5,088 bases of DNA from JASMTM01 sp046483075 (lineage in GTDB: Bacteria; Thermotogota; Thermotogae; Petrotogales; Kosmotogaceae). Under the pieces are notes generated by a model. That model saw only the letters and a program-made list of their open reading frames with translations, made no database searches and was not told the origin of the DNA. The position numbers and the translations under genes were made by a program. Positions 4,796 to 5,088 of this stretch are shown one piece after another. How positions within the stretch are numbered: the stretch's first letter is position 1; each line of letters starts with the position of its first letter. The stretch is from NCBI GenBank assembly GCA_046483075.1, contig JAWODV010000062.1, positions 1-5,088 of the forward strand, in the 5' to 3' direction.

Positions 4796-5088
4796 TACCA
4801 ATGTTGTGATTTCAGCTGCACTTGGATCCAAAACATGTACTAAGGCTCTTTTAAAAGCAGCACATGAAGACATTATAGTCCCTAGTTTAATTATAAAAGA
4901 ACTAAAAAAATTTCTCGTTAAGGTAGAATCTGCAAAGAAAATTGATAAAAACAAATTCACTGAATTATATAATTTCTTTCAGTATTTCATTAAACTATTA
5001 ATAATAACTGAAGATTATACATTATATTCTTACAGTAACGACTTACCTGATAATCACTTCTTATCTGTAGCTTCACATCATAGAGCAT
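4779..5088 (+). CDS. PIN-domain toxin, VapC-like (COG1569/PIN_3 type), cut by window edge
   Basis: The ATG at 4779 lies within the antitoxin gene (17-nt overlap) and opens a frame of 103 complete codons that reaches the window end without a stop. The start MKIVIDTNVVISAALGSK carries the first PIN acidic residue, D6, in the DTN motif. E41 in the IIKELKKFL helix is the usual second one, and D88/D91 in NDLPDNHFL match the third acidic cluster of COG1569-type PIN toxins, which read D-x-x-D-N-x-F-L. The last acidic residue (TGD-like) would be beyond the edge; about 30-40 residues are missing. PIN toxins are Mg-dependent ribonucleases that cut tRNA, rRNA or mRNA; the target here is unknown. Only a weak purine stretch (AGAAGAG) precedes the start, as expected for coupled translation. 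Confidence 0.88.
   Translation, partial: MKIVIDTNVVISAALGSKTCTKALLKAAHEDIIVPSLIIKELKKFLVKVESAKKIDKNKFTELYNFFQYFIKLLIITEDYTLYSYSNDLPDNHFLSVASHHRA

Noticed and set aside
4772..4960. Minus-strand ORF of 62 codons opposite the PIN toxin
   Set aside because: Antisense to the PIN-domain reading frame, whose motifs are recognisable.

Overview
The window looks like chromosomal DNA of a low-GC bacterium using the standard bacterial code: strong AGGAGGTG-type ribosome binding sites, TAA/TGA stops, and W always written TGG. The mix of genes (an AAA ATPase with a DUF4143 tail, a Phd/PIN toxin-antitoxin pair, a B12 radical SAM enzyme) would fit Thermotogota such as the Kosmotoga/Mesotoga group, or Firmicutes. 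That placement is inference only. Coding DNA is AT-rich (28% GC in 3541-3600), while the large intergenic block near 4200 is about half GC (52% in 4201-4260).

Layout. Positions 1-111 (minus) hold the first 37 codons of a cobalamin-binding radical SAM protein that continues outside the window. Positions 112-380 carry no convincing gene but have overlapping inverted repeats. Positions 381-1592 (minus) encode an AAA_14/DUF4143 ATPase. It is divergent from a nitroreductase-family flavoprotein at 1765-2634 (plus). A short ORF-like stretch follows, then an apparently unassigned HExxH zinc-metallopeptidase-like protein at 2794-4068 (plus). Positions 4069-4546 form a GC-richer, repeat-filled spacer without genes. 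The right edge holds a Phd/YefM-type antitoxin (4547-4795) overlapping by 17 nt the start of a PIN-domain toxin (4779 to beyond 5088).

How the parts may work together. The strongest non-coding signal is in the divergent ATPase/nitroreductase promoter region. Three near-identical 22-bp palindromes of the form wTAGTAwA-N6-TTTACkwT sit with centres exactly 32 bp apart (1616.5, 1648.5, 1680.5). A perfect extended -10 for the ATPase lies between the first two. This looks like a cooperative operator array controlling one or both divergent genes. The nitroreductase and peptidase are co-directional and could share a transcript, but no biochemical link is known to me. The toxin-antitoxin pair has its own palindromic operator just upstream, including a TGTACA core like the one described for YefM sites.
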